A DNA stretch of 64,000 nt, from the NCBI GenBank assembly GCA_045543095.1, contig JAZQMC010000008.1:1-64000 (forward strand). The letters run 5' to 3'. Positions 18,231 to 28,023 of this stretch are shown piece after piece. The notes under the pieces were generated by a model, which saw nothing but the letters and a program-made list of their open reading frames with translations, ran no database searches and had not been told where the DNA came from. The position numbers were made by a program, and so were the translations under genes. This stretch comes from Fimenecus sp045543095. GTDB lineage: Bacteria > Bacillota > Clostridia > Oscillospirales > Acutalibacteraceae. Numbering within the stretch: the first letter of the stretch is position 1; the number at the start of each line of letters is the position of its first letter.

Positions 18231-19946
18231 TTAAATCGAAAAAGTAAAATCCTCGTTTGCGAGACGAATTTTGTCGCCGTTTGCAATTTTTACTTTTTGG
18301 TTACTTGTTATAAGTGAACCATTTACATAAGTATGGTTTGTTGAATTTGTGTCTTCAATGAAATACTCACCATTTTCGGTATGAATATTGGCATGGCTAC
18401 GGCTGATTGCAGTATTATCTGCAATAAAGTAATCAACATAGCTCTTCTCTTTACCTATACGGAAAACAGGTTTATTAACATTTATCTTCTCCCCTGTTTT
18501 CACACGAGTAAGAACAGGACCCATCATCATAGGTTCACCGAGAACTGTTGTTTCACCACCCATTGTAGGACTTAAAACAGTTGTTTCATTAAAACTTGTC
18601 TGTACAGGAACGGGCTGAACAGGTGCCGGTGCAGGAGTGTACGGTGGTGTGAACTGCTGATTGTTGGGAGGTGTTTGTACAGGTGGATAACCAGGTCTGC
18701 CCATGGGCACCGGTCCGTTTGCAGGCGGAACGTTTGGCATTTGACCCGGAATATTTGTTGGTACTACCCCCGAAACATCTTTGGATTTCTTCTGTTTTTT
18801 CTGCTTTTCGGGTTTTGGCTCTGCGGCAGCCTTATTCTTTTTAGCCTCTTCTTTCTGTGCTTTATAAAGAGCCGCATTTTCTTTATTGTAATGAGAAAGA
18901 AGACCGAAAAGTGAAATTTTCTTTTCGCCGTCTTGCTGTAGTTCAGCTTTTGGTGTCTGTTGTGCACCCGGCATATTCATATGACCTGACTGACCGGGAA
19001 TTGCAAAGCCCGGTCCTGTTTGTCCCGGAATTGCAAAGCCGGGACCGTTTTGTACAGGGGGTTTTGCAGGAGTCGGAACCGGACGTGGCGGTTGCTGAAC
19101 AGGTGGTCTGTTAACCGGTACTACAGGAGGAGTCTGTGGACGAACATTACCTGTATGTCCCACAGGTGGAACGGGAGGAACATACTGAACAGGTGTTACC
19201 GGCGGAACGTTTGTAGCAGGATTTACCGGAGCAGCCTGATGTGGAGGTGTGTTTACCGGTGGCATACCTGAATAACCTTGCATATTATTCATATCATCAA
19301 TTGAAATTGTATTATCGAAAGAAGATACAGGAGCAACACCTGCACCTACAGATACAGGTGCGGCTGCATACTGATTCATGGCACTATGCATTGGTGATGC
19401 AGTCTGTAAGCTTGCAACAAGATTCTGGAATTCATAAACATTGAAATTACCATTGCTGAGTTTACCCATAAGCTGTGTAACAAAACCGCTATCCTCACCT
19501 GCTGCAAGATTAAGTGATGAAAGAATATTTTCGAACATACTTGCAATTTCTGTATTGATATTATTCTGTGAAACCACGGGAAGACAAATTAATGCTGTTT
19601 CGCAGTTTGACACATTAAGGAAAATATGCTCCGGCTTTACCGAAAAACAATTAAGGTCAATCATATATTCGTCCGCTGAACAGATGCTGCCGAGAATATT
19701 CTGAAAAGCCTGTAAAAGTCGTTGTTTTGTCATTGTGCCACCAAAGAAACGGTCGGCAGTAATTTTTGCAGAAATATTATATTTTAAATATCTCTGACCG
19801 TTCATTTCGGTATAAAGAACCGGTGCAAGACCGGCAATATGATTATTCGTAAGCATACCGAGTGTAAGACTGTCAAGCTGTTCAACAGGCTCAAGCTCAC
19901 AAACGAGATATGTAATTGCTCCTTGTGTTTCGTAACTGAAATTCAT
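18231..19946 (-). CDS. DUF6382-FHA protein with proline-rich linker and ETTVL motifs
   Basis: 571 residues from the preferred ATG at 19946 (GGAG 9 bases upstream; ATG at 19955 touches the site). The N-terminal DUF6382-like domain spans about 1-180. A very Pro-rich linker (about 200-450) contains near-repeats of GPGFAIPGQ and a Lys-rich coil. Two ETTVL motifs follow (about residues 454 and 465), then the FHA domain: FRIGKEKSYVDY, AISRSHANI, NSTNHTYVNG. Threonines immediately ahead of an FHA domain resemble the phospho-switch of GarA/OdhI, where kinase phosphorylation makes the FHA bind its own tail. It may therefore be a kinase-controlled scaffold. Confidence 0.88.
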   Translation of the reverse strand: MNFSYETQGAITYLVCELEPVEQLDSLTLGMLTNNHIAGLAPVLYTEMNGQRYLKYNISAKITADRFFGGTMTKQRLLQAFQNILGSICSADEYMIDLNCFSVKPEHIFLNVSNCETALICLPVVSQNNINTEIASMFENILSSLNLAAGEDSGFVTQLMGKLSNGNFNVYEFQNLVASLQTASPMHSAMNQYAAAPVSVGAGVAPVSSFDNTISIDDMNNMQGYSGMPPVNTPPHQAAPVNPATNVPPVTPVQYVPPVPPVGHTGNVRPQTPPVVPVNRPPVQQPPRPVPTPAKPPVQNGPGFAIPGQTGPGFAIPGQSGHMNMPGAQQTPKAELQQDGEKKISLFGLLSHYNKENAALYKAQKEEAKKNKAAAEPKPEKQKKQKKSKDVSGVVPTNIPGQMPNVPPANGPVPMGRPGYPPVQTPPNNQQFTPPYTPAPAPVQPVPVQTSFNETTVLSPTMGGETTVLGEPMMMGPVLTRVKTGEKINVNKPVFRIGKEKSYVDYFIADNTAISRSHANIHTENGEYFIEDTNSTNHTYVNGSLITSNQKVKIANGDKIRLANEDFTFSI

Positions 19947-19963
19947 ATCATACATCTCCTAAT

Positions 19964-20647
19964 TTATTTTGTTAAATCAATTGCAGGAATAAATCCTTCA
20001 AAATTAGATTCATCAACTATTTTGCTAATCACAACTGTTGAGGTGCCCATAGATGCCTCGTATTGCATAATCCAAAGCACACCATCGGCATCTCTGACTG
20101 AATATTCTTTAATGAAATCGCCATTGTAAAAGGATTCATCAGTATCTTCTAATGTCTCCGTATTATGTGTTGGAACCAAATCATATTTTTCAAAATAACA
20201 ACCTATATACTGTTCAAAATTATCTTTGATACTATTAAATTTATTTGTGATATTGTCTTTGTCCTCTTGTGTAAACTGATATATTGTCCCATCATTTTCA
20301 ACGATATCATTTTCATTAAGATATTCTTCACCTAAACCGGGAAAAAACAGATAATAAGTAACATTAATTTGCTTAACTTTTTTTTCGGTCAAATAAAACT
20401 CTACATCTGCACCCTGCCCAAAAACATCAATGCCAAGAAGATAGGCAATATCTTCTTCAAAATCATATATGCTGATTTCATTTTTATCAATATACGCTTT
20501 AATTTCATCTTCAGTTGATAAAGCAATCACATCATCTTGTTTTTGTGGTTGTTCCTCATCTTTTGGTACAAAAAACAAAAAATATGAAGCTATGGCAATT
20601 GATACAGCTAAAATTATACATCCTGATATTATAAGAACTTTTTTCAT
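19964..20647 (-). CDS. Hypothetical membrane-anchored extracytoplasmic protein
   Basis: 227 residues: a single N-terminal membrane helix (about 4-27, after MKK), then an acidic outside domain of about 195 residues. The domain is not recognised. It has a YDFEEDIAYLLGIDVFG stretch and a strand-rich C-terminus (LWIMQYEASMGTSTVVIS). There is no lipobox cysteine suited to lipoprotein processing. It resembles the 234-residue protein at 24.5 kb in size and layout. Both flank TadE-like genes, so an accessory pilus-assembly role is possible. Confidence 0.55.
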   Translation of the reverse strand: MKKVLIISGCIILAVSIAIASYFLFFVPKDEEQPQKQDDVIALSTEDEIKAYIDKNEISIYDFEEDIAYLLGIDVFGQGADVEFYLTEKKVKQINVTYYLFFPGLGEEYLNENDIVENDGTIYQFTQEDKDNITNKFNSIKDNFEQYIGCYFEKYDLVPTHNTETLEDTDESFYNGDFIKEYSVRDADGVLWIMQYEASMGTSTVVISKIVDESNFEGFIPAIDLTK

Positions 20648-20666
20648 TTATTTCACCTTATACATG

Positions 20667-22691
20667 TTAGTCTCGTTGATGCTCATTTGATGGTGTTACT
20701 TTAGTTCTGCTTTTAGCATGAATTCCACACCAAAAAACGCCTCCTGGTCTTGTCTTATAACAATATTTACACACCTGACAATACATCCACGGTTTGCCGT
20801 CTTTATGATAATAATCCGTTAAGCCAGATATTTTATATTTCTTATAATAACTATTATGGTAATGGAACCAACGACAACCGCCACCACCAGAACCATTAAA
20901 GTAGTTCACGTAATGTTCTTTATTGCAGCGAAAATCATATTTATGAGAAGTAGTTCCGCCGTACTTCGTTGAACCTAAAGGTGCATTACACAAAGTACAA
21001 TAATAGTATATGGTGCCACCATCACAAGAATTTCCAGTTCGTTCCTCTCTTCTGCTTGGATGATTACAAGACCAATGAGCATATAATGTAACATCGCCAT
21101 TTATGACTGTATTGGAAGTGTATGGTGTGCCTTTGCCACCCTTTTCTGTAAACCAGCCTTTAAAGGTATGATGTTCTTTAGTGGGTGTTGGTAAATTAGT
21201 GGTAGTTCCTTTTACTACGTCAATTGTTTTTGTAGTAACACTATTAATTTTTCCGCCTTCCGCGTTCAAACTAACTGTGCATTTATATTCTGCATAAACA
21301 TTCATATCGCTTTTTACAAGTGTTTTTGCATCAAATGTTGAACCGTTGCTTGTTTTCCAACGGGCGAACTTGCTCAAGGATGATGTGCTTGGCATTGATT
21401 TACCTGAACCTGCAACTGAACTGTCTTTATAAACTGTAACAGTTGCAAACAGATTTGAGCCATTATAAAAATTAACTGTATATGTACTTAATTTGAAATT
21501 AGCAGTATAAGTTGCATTACCCGTCACCTGAACCTTTGTAACAGATTGATTTGAACCATTACTCCATTTTTCAAATTCATAATACTTACTATTTGTAGTT
21601 GTTGCGGTTAATGTTACATAACTTCCGTATTTCGCAGTAATTGTTGTACCGCTCACGCCTTGCTCATTGGTTGCTAATGCACTACCATAAGCTGAATTAT
21701 TGGATTTTACAGTAATTGTATAGCTTACCGGCTCAAAAATTGCTGTGATTGTATATGTTTTATTAACAACAAGGTTTCTTGTCGGCTCTTTGTGGTCAAC
21801 CGTACCGTCGCCGTCGTAATCCCAGCCCACAAACTGATAATGTTGCTTAGGCGTTGCGGAAATTGTTGCCGTTGCCATATTATCGTATGTTCCGGCACCC
21901 GAAGCACTACCCCAAGCAGGATTATTTACTTTTAAGTTTACGCCATAGCCTGATGGCTCAAAGATTGCCACATATTTTTTTGCTTCTGTAACAAGTACAG
22001 TACGAGGATTATCGGTTACACCGTCATTCCAACTTACAAAACGGTAACCGTGGTTTGGTGTTGCAGTAATAACAACTGTTTCGCCTGCTTCAACCTCATC
22101 ATCGCCACCTGTTACACCCCATTCTGAATTATTGGGCTTTGTTGTAATACCGTAAAGAATCTCGCCAAATGTTTTAGCTTTTGCAGTTTTTGTAAGTGTT
22201 ACTTCTTTTGCTGTAAATACAGGGAATTTAAGGTCAAGAGTATAGTTTACTTCTACGATAACATCATCCCTATCCAAATCAACATAGGATGAATTGAAAT
22301 CCACACCTGACAAACCATCCTGAACACCTAACGCTTCAAGTTTTTGGTCAGCTTTACTTTCGGTATTTGACACTGCCGTTACAAATTTTTGTCTTGCAAC
22401 ATCGGGTAAATCCGCTGTTCTTAAACTTTCAAAGCTATCTGCACTTATACTTGTTGAGTCAGTAATCTGCGAAGTGAGATAAACGATATCCTCTGCATCA
22501 CCTTCTGCTGCAGTTTCACGCAGATATGATTCAAGTGCCACAGCATCTGCCGCCTGAATTGTTGCATGACTCATAACTGTCTGTGCAGTATATATACTTG
22601 CGAAATTAAATAAAAATAATACAAAAAATGTGAAAAGTGTTAAGACGATAGAGGCTTCTACGGATAAAACACCTTTTTCGTATTTCTTCAT
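20667..22691 (-). CDS. TadE-like minor pilin fused to InlB repeats and a Cys-rich tail
   Basis: 674 residues. The N-terminus is pseudopilin-like: KYEKG then VLSVEASIVLTL, with Glu at +5 after a Gly where a prepilin peptidase would cut, and one hydrophobic helix. The middle (about 175-545) holds repeated beta units. The last clear ones match InlB B-repeats (Listeria-Bacteroides type), with FKGWFTEKGGKGTPY and DVTLYAHW. The final about 130 residues are rich in Cys, His and Trp (CTLC, CQVCKYC), suggesting a metal-binding or disulfide module. I infer a pilus-associated adhesin. It is a distant paralogue of the 25.2-kb gene. Confidence 0.75.
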   Translation of the reverse strand: MKKYEKGVLSVEASIVLTLFTFFVLFLFNFASIYTAQTVMSHATIQAADAVALESYLRETAAEGDAEDIVYLTSQITDSTSISADSFESLRTADLPDVARQKFVTAVSNTESKADQKLEALGVQDGLSGVDFNSSYVDLDRDDVIVEVNYTLDLKFPVFTAKEVTLTKTAKAKTFGEILYGITTKPNNSEWGVTGGDDEVEAGETVVITATPNHGYRFVSWNDGVTDNPRTVLVTEAKKYVAIFEPSGYGVNLKVNNPAWGSASGAGTYDNMATATISATPKQHYQFVGWDYDGDGTVDHKEPTRNLVVNKTYTITAIFEPVSYTITVKSNNSAYGSALATNEQGVSGTTITAKYGSYVTLTATTTNSKYYEFEKWSNGSNQSVTKVQVTGNATYTANFKLSTYTVNFYNGSNLFATVTVYKDSSVAGSGKSMPSTSSLSKFARWKTSNGSTFDAKTLVKSDMNVYAEYKCTVSLNAEGGKINSVTTKTIDVVKGTTTNLPTPTKEHHTFKGWFTEKGGKGTPYTSNTVINGDVTLYAHWSCNHPSRREERTGNSCDGGTIYYYCTLCNAPLGSTKYGGTTSHKYDFRCNKEHYVNYFNGSGGGGCRWFHYHNSYYKKYKISGLTDYYHKDGKPWMYCQVCKYCYKTRPGGVFWCGIHAKSRTKVTPSNEHQRD

Positions 22692-22704
22692 AAAATCAAA
22701 TCCT

Positions 22705-24432
22705 TTAATATCCTACATACTTAATGCTCTGAAGTTTAGCATCGTCCGGACCGCCTGAATTACCCATTGAAATAACCGGTAATGCGGCATTGAAGCTTGC
22801 AGTAGTTTTAATTCTGCAATAAGTATTTTGTTCACTCATTAAAAATGTTGCAGTTTTATTGTTATAGTGCTGTTCACGATAACGCATTTCTAACTGAATA
22901 AGGTCAGCTACACGCAACATTTTATCTGAATTAGGTACAAACCACAAAGCAAATGCTAAAGTATCTCTGTATGAAAAAATGTCTGTACCGTTAATTTTAA
23001 ATGAATTGCCTGTGTAATAACCCAAAGCAGTAAGAGCATTACCCACATCATGAGATGCAAATGCACTTGCGACTTTAGACGGGTTGTTTACCGGTAAAAC
23101 CAGTGTACCCTTATTGAAAGGTACTGCAGTATTATAATCTGTCAATAGCGACAAATCAGTTGATGTTTCGTATCCTGCCCAAGCAAGATGTGCACCAACA
23201 GAATAAAGATTGCCTGCATTAAGAGAATTTGATGTTTGTAAAATATCATACAAATTACTGATATATCTTATAGCGAATATATAGTTATACGCTGATTCCT
23301 GGTTTTTTGTTTCGTCGGCATTACCGCCAAACACATATTCCACACACGCCGAAGCGAAATTCGCGTTTGCCATTGTTCCGTTTGCGGTAGTACCCTTTGC
23401 AGGTGATGCAAAACCATTCACTAGACGATTTCTGTTAGGAAAATACTCTGCTATATATGAATTAAGCAGAATATTTCCCTCTTTATCGCTTTTAAGTATT
23501 TCAATTGCTGTATTTATATCTTGTGCAAGTTTTACTGTATTTTTTGCCAATGTTCTTGCTTGTGCCGGAAAATCAGAAACAGATGAAACATCTTTAAGAT
23601 TTGTGATTAGAGTCGGGATAAAACCTACATTTACTGCAATATCAATCTCTGACTGAGGTGTATAACCATTGTCACTAAATAATTGTGCACTGTCGCCAAT
23701 AACTGTATTGGCATCTGCAAGCATAGCACTAATGCTATTTAAATCCTCTTGCGGAATTGCACTTTCAACTGTTCCTGTAACGCTGGGAAGTAATCTTGTA
23801 GTTGAAGATGCCAAAACAATTTTAGACTGGTCATCATAGTGCTTATCGTCTTTAAAAGTATCGTACATCGCCGTCAGTGCTGATAACATATCGCCATTGA
23901 CGTTTGAAACTGCACCATTAACAGCACCGCCGTTAGCCGAAAGATTAAGTTTTTGCGTTACATAATTACATTTCATTTGCATATCTGCAAAGAAAGAATC
24001 CATATTGTAAACATTTAAGGAATAATCCTGCGGTACAACATGATATTTTGCACGTGAAAGAATTTGTCTTTTTAAAATTGACGGATAAGTCAGGTTATAA
24101 AGCCCTGTCATTTCAACTGATTTGATGTTATAAAGTTTTGTCAGATTACCTGCACCCGCATCGGAATTGAAATTCAGATAATCCATACAACGTGCTTCTG
24201 TAAATCCGTCAGTATCAATCGCTAAAAGACCATATCTCTCGTATAATGAGGCGTCATAATCGGCAATCATTGATGTTGCGGCACTTGCTGTTGCCTCTGA
24301 AAGTTGTGTTCTTGCTACCTGTAAACGCCCCGCTTCTAAAACAAGGGTGCCAAGGCTTAAAACTGCAACAAGCATCAACGATACAAATACTGTAATTACA
24401 CCTTTTACTGAATTTTTAAAACGATACAGCAT
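22705..24432 (-). CDS. DUF5702 protein, TadG-like Tad pilus component
   Basis: 575 residues. The N-terminus KGVITVFVSLMLVAVLSLG, followed by LEAGRLQVARTQLSEA and SLYERYGLLAIDTDGF, is the DUF5702 signature found in Firmicutes Tad clusters. It has one membrane helix (about 11-31) and a large outside domain. It lacks the Glu at +5 of true pseudopilins. Position between two TadE-like genes supports a role as a TadG-type minor pilin or scaffold. Confidence 0.82.
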   Translation of the reverse strand: MLYRFKNSVKGVITVFVSLMLVAVLSLGTLVLEAGRLQVARTQLSEATASAATSMIADYDASLYERYGLLAIDTDGFTEARCMDYLNFNSDAGAGNLTKLYNIKSVEMTGLYNLTYPSILKRQILSRAKYHVVPQDYSLNVYNMDSFFADMQMKCNYVTQKLNLSANGGAVNGAVSNVNGDMLSALTAMYDTFKDDKHYDDQSKIVLASSTTRLLPSVTGTVESAIPQEDLNSISAMLADANTVIGDSAQLFSDNGYTPQSEIDIAVNVGFIPTLITNLKDVSSVSDFPAQARTLAKNTVKLAQDINTAIEILKSDKEGNILLNSYIAEYFPNRNRLVNGFASPAKGTTANGTMANANFASACVEYVFGGNADETKNQESAYNYIFAIRYISNLYDILQTSNSLNAGNLYSVGAHLAWAGYETSTDLSLLTDYNTAVPFNKGTLVLPVNNPSKVASAFASHDVGNALTALGYYTGNSFKINGTDIFSYRDTLAFALWFVPNSDKMLRVADLIQLEMRYREQHYNNKTATFLMSEQNTYCRIKTTASFNAALPVISMGNSGGPDDAKLQSIKYVGY

Positions 24433-24466
24433 TGTTTACATCCTTCCGTTTGGATTTTACTGATAT

Positions 24467-25171
24467 TTATATATCAGTTACCTCATCATACAAAGAAATA
24501 TTAGCTACATAATCAATATAGTTATCTTTGTCGTAATGTTTGGTGAGTGTGCCTGAATAAAGGCCCTGTGTATAAGTCATTGTAAATTCATAAAATGAAC
24601 CTTGAGAATCTCTTAAAGTAAAGCACAAAAAACCTTTTTCATCGACTATATTCTGAAATGCTGAAAGTTCTTTGCTTTCAGAAAATGTGCCGTCATCATT
24701 ATAAACATAAATATTTTCAGGCAATTCACAATTAAACATTTTGCAGAAAGAGGTTAATACCTCATTGCTTTTTTTCTGTAACTGCTCTGCAGTAGGTTTG
24801 GGGATTTCGTCGCCCTCCTCAACGCCATCACGGGTGCTGAGCAAATTAAAATAGGCTGCATATTCATAAGTGTTGCCTTTATCGTCAAATGAATAAGTAA
24901 TAGTTGCAGTTTCATTCAAAAACTCAAAATCATAAATTGTTGCAAAAAGTTTATCGTTTGTTATACCGGTTTCGTTTTCCAATGTTTTGACAAGTTCTTC
25001 ATATTCAGAAACTGTACTAATATCAAGAATTGAAACCGTTTCAGGACTGTTTACTTCATCTTTATCATTTTTATTGTTATTGTTTTTATTTCCGGAGAAA
25101 AACAATATTCCGCATACAATAACTGCAACAACTATTATTATTGAAAGAATAATTAAAATTCGTTTTTTCAT
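24467..25171 (-). CDS. Hypothetical membrane-anchored extracytoplasmic protein
   Basis: 234 residues. An N-terminal helix (about 4-26) precedes an Asn/Lys-rich spacer and an unrecognised outside domain of about 185 residues (TITYSFDDKGNTYEY, GFLCFTLRDSQGSFYEF). Its layout matches the 227-residue protein at 20.0 kb, with weak similarity in the C-terminal strands. It is 8 bases from the upstream TadE-like gene and so belongs to the Tad transcript. Confidence 0.55.
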   Translation of the reverse strand: MKKRILIILSIIIVVAVIVCGILFFSGNKNNNNKNDKDEVNSPETVSILDISTVSEYEELVKTLENETGITNDKLFATIYDFEFLNETATITYSFDDKGNTYEYAAYFNLLSTRDGVEEGDEIPKPTAEQLQKKSNEVLTSFCKMFNCELPENIYVYNDDGTFSESKELSAFQNIVDEKGFLCFTLRDSQGSFYEFTMTYTQGLYSGTLTKHYDKDNYIDYVANISLYDEVTDI

Positions 25172-25179
25172 AAGTTCTC

Positions 25180-26598
25180 CTAAAAGTCATGCCTATAGGT
25201 TTTGGTTCTCTGTTTATTTCGCCAACCATGGTCCACACCATTAACATAGTTCATACACCACATATCAGAGCTTCGTGCTACACCGTAATAATCGACAACA
25301 CGATTTCTGAGTTTTCCGCAATACTGACAAGTAATGCAACCATACTGTGTCCAACGATGGTAATATCCTGAAGAACACCAATAGTTGCCGGGATTTCTGA
25401 AATTGTGTATTGTTCCGCACCAGCCCTCATAAACGCAACGGCCCGTGCCTTTTTCTTCACGCTGTGCTCCACATTGACTACATTGATATATAATTACACT
25501 ATTTGAACATTGACCATTTCCAGTTTGAGAAATAGGTTTGAAGTAAGATGCACCTGAATCTGACTGATGCTTACAAGCCCAATGTGCATATAGCGTTACA
25601 TCATTGTTTATAATTGTGTCATTTGACAAAAATCTTGTACCTTTGCCATTTGGTTGAGTAAACCAGCCCGCAAACTGATAACCGTTCCTTGTTGCATTAG
25701 GAAGATATACCCTACCACCCGTTGCTACATTTATGGTTTCTTTATCTTTTGAGTTTACTTTACCACCACAAGCATCAAGAGTTACTACGCATTGCCATTT
25801 ACCATATATAACAACATTGTTTTCTATCACTGTAGCCGCTGTAAAATTCCTGCCGTTTTCATCCACCCAACCGTCAAATTTATAAACAGAATGAGTTGGA
25901 TTTGCCGGCATTGCACAATGAGTATATCTGTTAGATGAAAGAATAGATTTACCTTTAAGTACAGTTACAGTTGAAAAAGCCTGAGGATTGCTACGGTCAG
26001 GTATAAATGTAACCAGGCAAGTTTTTGAATCGGGTAAAACTGTAACATTTGAATCTTCCGGGTCACCAACCGCTTCCACACCATTGATATATTCAAGAAT
26101 ATCAACACAATCGGCACGTCCTGAAGCACTGAAGTTAACAACAGTATCTGCACCGAAAAGTGCAACCAACGGCATATCATAACGGTCGTGAATTGTAACA
26201 ACAATCTGACTTTTAAGCAATTCGTTAGGTTTTTTTACAATATCTACCTCAACAGTCGGATTCCCTGTTGCAAGAATTCTTGAAGACTTTAATCGATACT
26301 TTGCAAAAGCATTCGCTTTATTCTCAAGAACTTCAAGATAAGCATCATCCTTCATATTGCTGTATGTAATTGATTGATAAACTTTATCAGGGTCAACATA
26401 CCCCGTAAAGGGGTCTTTAATACTGTTACTATATACCTGTGCAATATTTGCTGCTGTTTGATTGGCAAGTGTAGAAACAAGAGTTTTCTGGTATAACATC
26501 ATACCTGCATAAAGCAAAAGTGTTATAAAAATTCCTACCAAAGTAACCACAATGGAGGCTTCAACAACTAATTCGCCTCGGTTTTTCTTGTTCTCCAA
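25180..26598 (-). CDS. TadE-like minor pilin fused to InlB repeats and a Cys-rich tail
   Basis: 472 residues from TTG at 26598 (GAGG 8 bases upstream; GTG at 26607 lies within that site). The N-terminus KKNRG then ELVVEASIVVTL has Glu at +5, typical of TadE/TadF pseudopilins, and one membrane helix. Two InlB B-repeats follow (about 190-340; KFDGWVDENGRNF and FAGWFTQPNGKGTRF, each ending in YGKW or YAHW). The last about 125 residues carry many Cys (CSQCG, CITCQYCG) with Trp, Tyr and His. The domain order equals that of the 674-residue protein, so the two may form a pair at the pilus tip. Confidence 0.75.
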   Translation of the reverse strand: MENKKNRGELVVEASIVVTLVGIFITLLLYAGMMLYQKTLVSTLANQTAANIAQVYSNSIKDPFTGYVDPDKVYQSITYSNMKDDAYLEVLENKANAFAKYRLKSSRILATGNPTVEVDIVKKPNELLKSQIVVTIHDRYDMPLVALFGADTVVNFSASGRADCVDILEYINGVEAVGDPEDSNVTVLPDSKTCLVTFIPDRSNPQAFSTVTVLKGKSILSSNRYTHCAMPANPTHSVYKFDGWVDENGRNFTAATVIENNVVIYGKWQCVVTLDACGGKVNSKDKETINVATGGRVYLPNATRNGYQFAGWFTQPNGKGTRFLSNDTIINNDVTLYAHWACKHQSDSGASYFKPISQTGNGQCSNSVIIYQCSQCGAQREEKGTGRCVYEGWCGTIHNFRNPGNYWCSSGYYHRWTQYGCITCQYCGKLRNRVVDYYGVARSSDMWCMNYVNGVDHGWRNKQRTKTYRHDF

Positions 26599-26613
26599 TT
26601 TACACACCTCACA

Positions 26614-28011
26614 TTACTCTGCTGTGTAGAACATCTGAAGGTATCCCCAATTACCTCTCATCTTAACAAAGCAGATACCCTGGTCACTAAGATAACCAAC
26701 ATCTTCAAAGGTTTCTTCAACAATAATTTCATTTTTAGGATTAATTAGATTCCATTGACCGTCAACTTTTACGGCACCCATATCGTTTGAGAAGGATTTT
26801 GCGTCTTCATACTGGGGCTGAATAACAACATTTCCTTCTGCATCTACAAATCCCCATAAATCACCGCTCTTAAATGCGGCATACTGCTTTTCGTTTACAA
26901 AAGATTTTGCGTAATCACAAGAGAAATTACCAACTTTTTCAAGTTTTCCGTTGTAAATATGATATTTACCATTTTCTTTAGCAATTATCATATTTCTTGG
27001 TGAACATTCATCAAATTCGTTGAGTATAACATCTTCAAAGGTCTTATCTGTGATTGCCTTTCCTGTACCGTCGATAAATGACCACTTACCGTTTGCGTCT
27101 TTAACAGCAGCAATATTGTTTCTGAAACGTCCTGCAAAAGCGTAGTCACCAAAAACTTCTTTGCCGTTAATATCATAGTACTTATATGTATCTCCAACCT
27201 TACAAGCAAGTAAGAGAATATCGTTTTTATTTTTATCAGTAGCGTTGCCTATACCTGACGATGTTTCTACACCTTCAAAATAAGCCTGGCGAACACCTTC
27301 TTTATCAATAACAAAGGCTTTTTCTGTGCCGGTAGCATTATCCATTGCCTTAACGAAAGCATAGCCGGATGAGAAGGATGATGCATAAGTGTAGCCACCT
27401 TCAATTTCAGTAGATGCTTCATTATTTAAGAAATAATATACCGGTACACCTGCTTCTTCATCCACTGCTGTCGGAATAGTTGAAACTGTGTACATATCAT
27501 TAAATATCGGTAACACTTCGTAATACATTCCGTAATTCTTTCTGTACTTATATTGAACCTGCGAAAGAATTTCTGTAAGCTTATCAGAGGTAATGCTACG
27601 ACCTCTTGCCTCCATTAAAAGCTCTGCACACTGCTCATAACGTTCATATTTAACAAGAAGCTCACAAACGCCCTCATACACCGAAACCTCTTTTGGATGT
27701 GCTTCTGTCATTGAAATCAAGTTATTGAATACTGAATAAGCTCTTTCAATTTCTCCGCTTTCAAGGGCTTTTCCGTAAACATCAATCATAGAAAGGCGAA
27801 GTTCAACAGTATCTTCAATTACAACTAACTCATCATATTTCTGAAGTGCTTTTTCATACAAGCCCTGTTCAACATACACTTTTGCTTCATTTTCAAGCTG
27901 TTCTGATTTACTTGTATTATTTACAATGCTTTGTCCTACCATATAAACCACTAAAATATTGATAAAAAGCACTGCAATAATTATTAATAATTTATTATTC
28001 TTTTTCATCAT
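26614..28011 (-). CDS. Membrane-anchored TPR and WG-repeat protein
   Basis: 465 residues. An N-terminal membrane helix (about 6-28) is followed by TPR-like helices (about 40-170; VYVEQGLYEKALQKYDELV). WG repeats then run to the end: NGKWSFIDGTGKAI, SGDLWGFVDAEGNVVI, DGQWNLINPKNEII and GNWGYL. WG repeats are short beta units of unsettled function. In a Tad cluster a TPR protein often plays the TadD role in pilus assembly; here it would act outside the membrane. It lies 12 bases after the prepilin peptidase gene. Confidence 0.75.
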   Translation of the reverse strand: MMKKNNKLLIIIAVLFINILVVYMVGQSIVNNTSKSEQLENEAKVYVEQGLYEKALQKYDELVVIEDTVELRLSMIDVYGKALESGEIERAYSVFNNLISMTEAHPKEVSVYEGVCELLVKYERYEQCAELLMEARGRSITSDKLTEILSQVQYKYRKNYGMYYEVLPIFNDMYTVSTIPTAVDEEAGVPVYYFLNNEASTEIEGGYTYASSFSSGYAFVKAMDNATGTEKAFVIDKEGVRQAYFEGVETSSGIGNATDKNKNDILLLACKVGDTYKYYDINGKEVFGDYAFAGRFRNNIAAVKDANGKWSFIDGTGKAITDKTFEDVILNEFDECSPRNMIIAKENGKYHIYNGKLEKVGNFSCDYAKSFVNEKQYAAFKSGDLWGFVDAEGNVVIQPQYEDAKSFSNDMGAVKVDGQWNLINPKNEIIVEETFEDVGYLSDQGICFVKMRGNWGYLQMFYTAE

Positions 28012-28023
28012 TACACCTCATTA

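Noticed and set aside
22705..24432. DUF5702 protein as a true class III pseudopilin
   Set aside because: It lacks Glu at +5 after the candidate cleavage Gly (Phe is there), so prepilin peptidase processing is doubtful.
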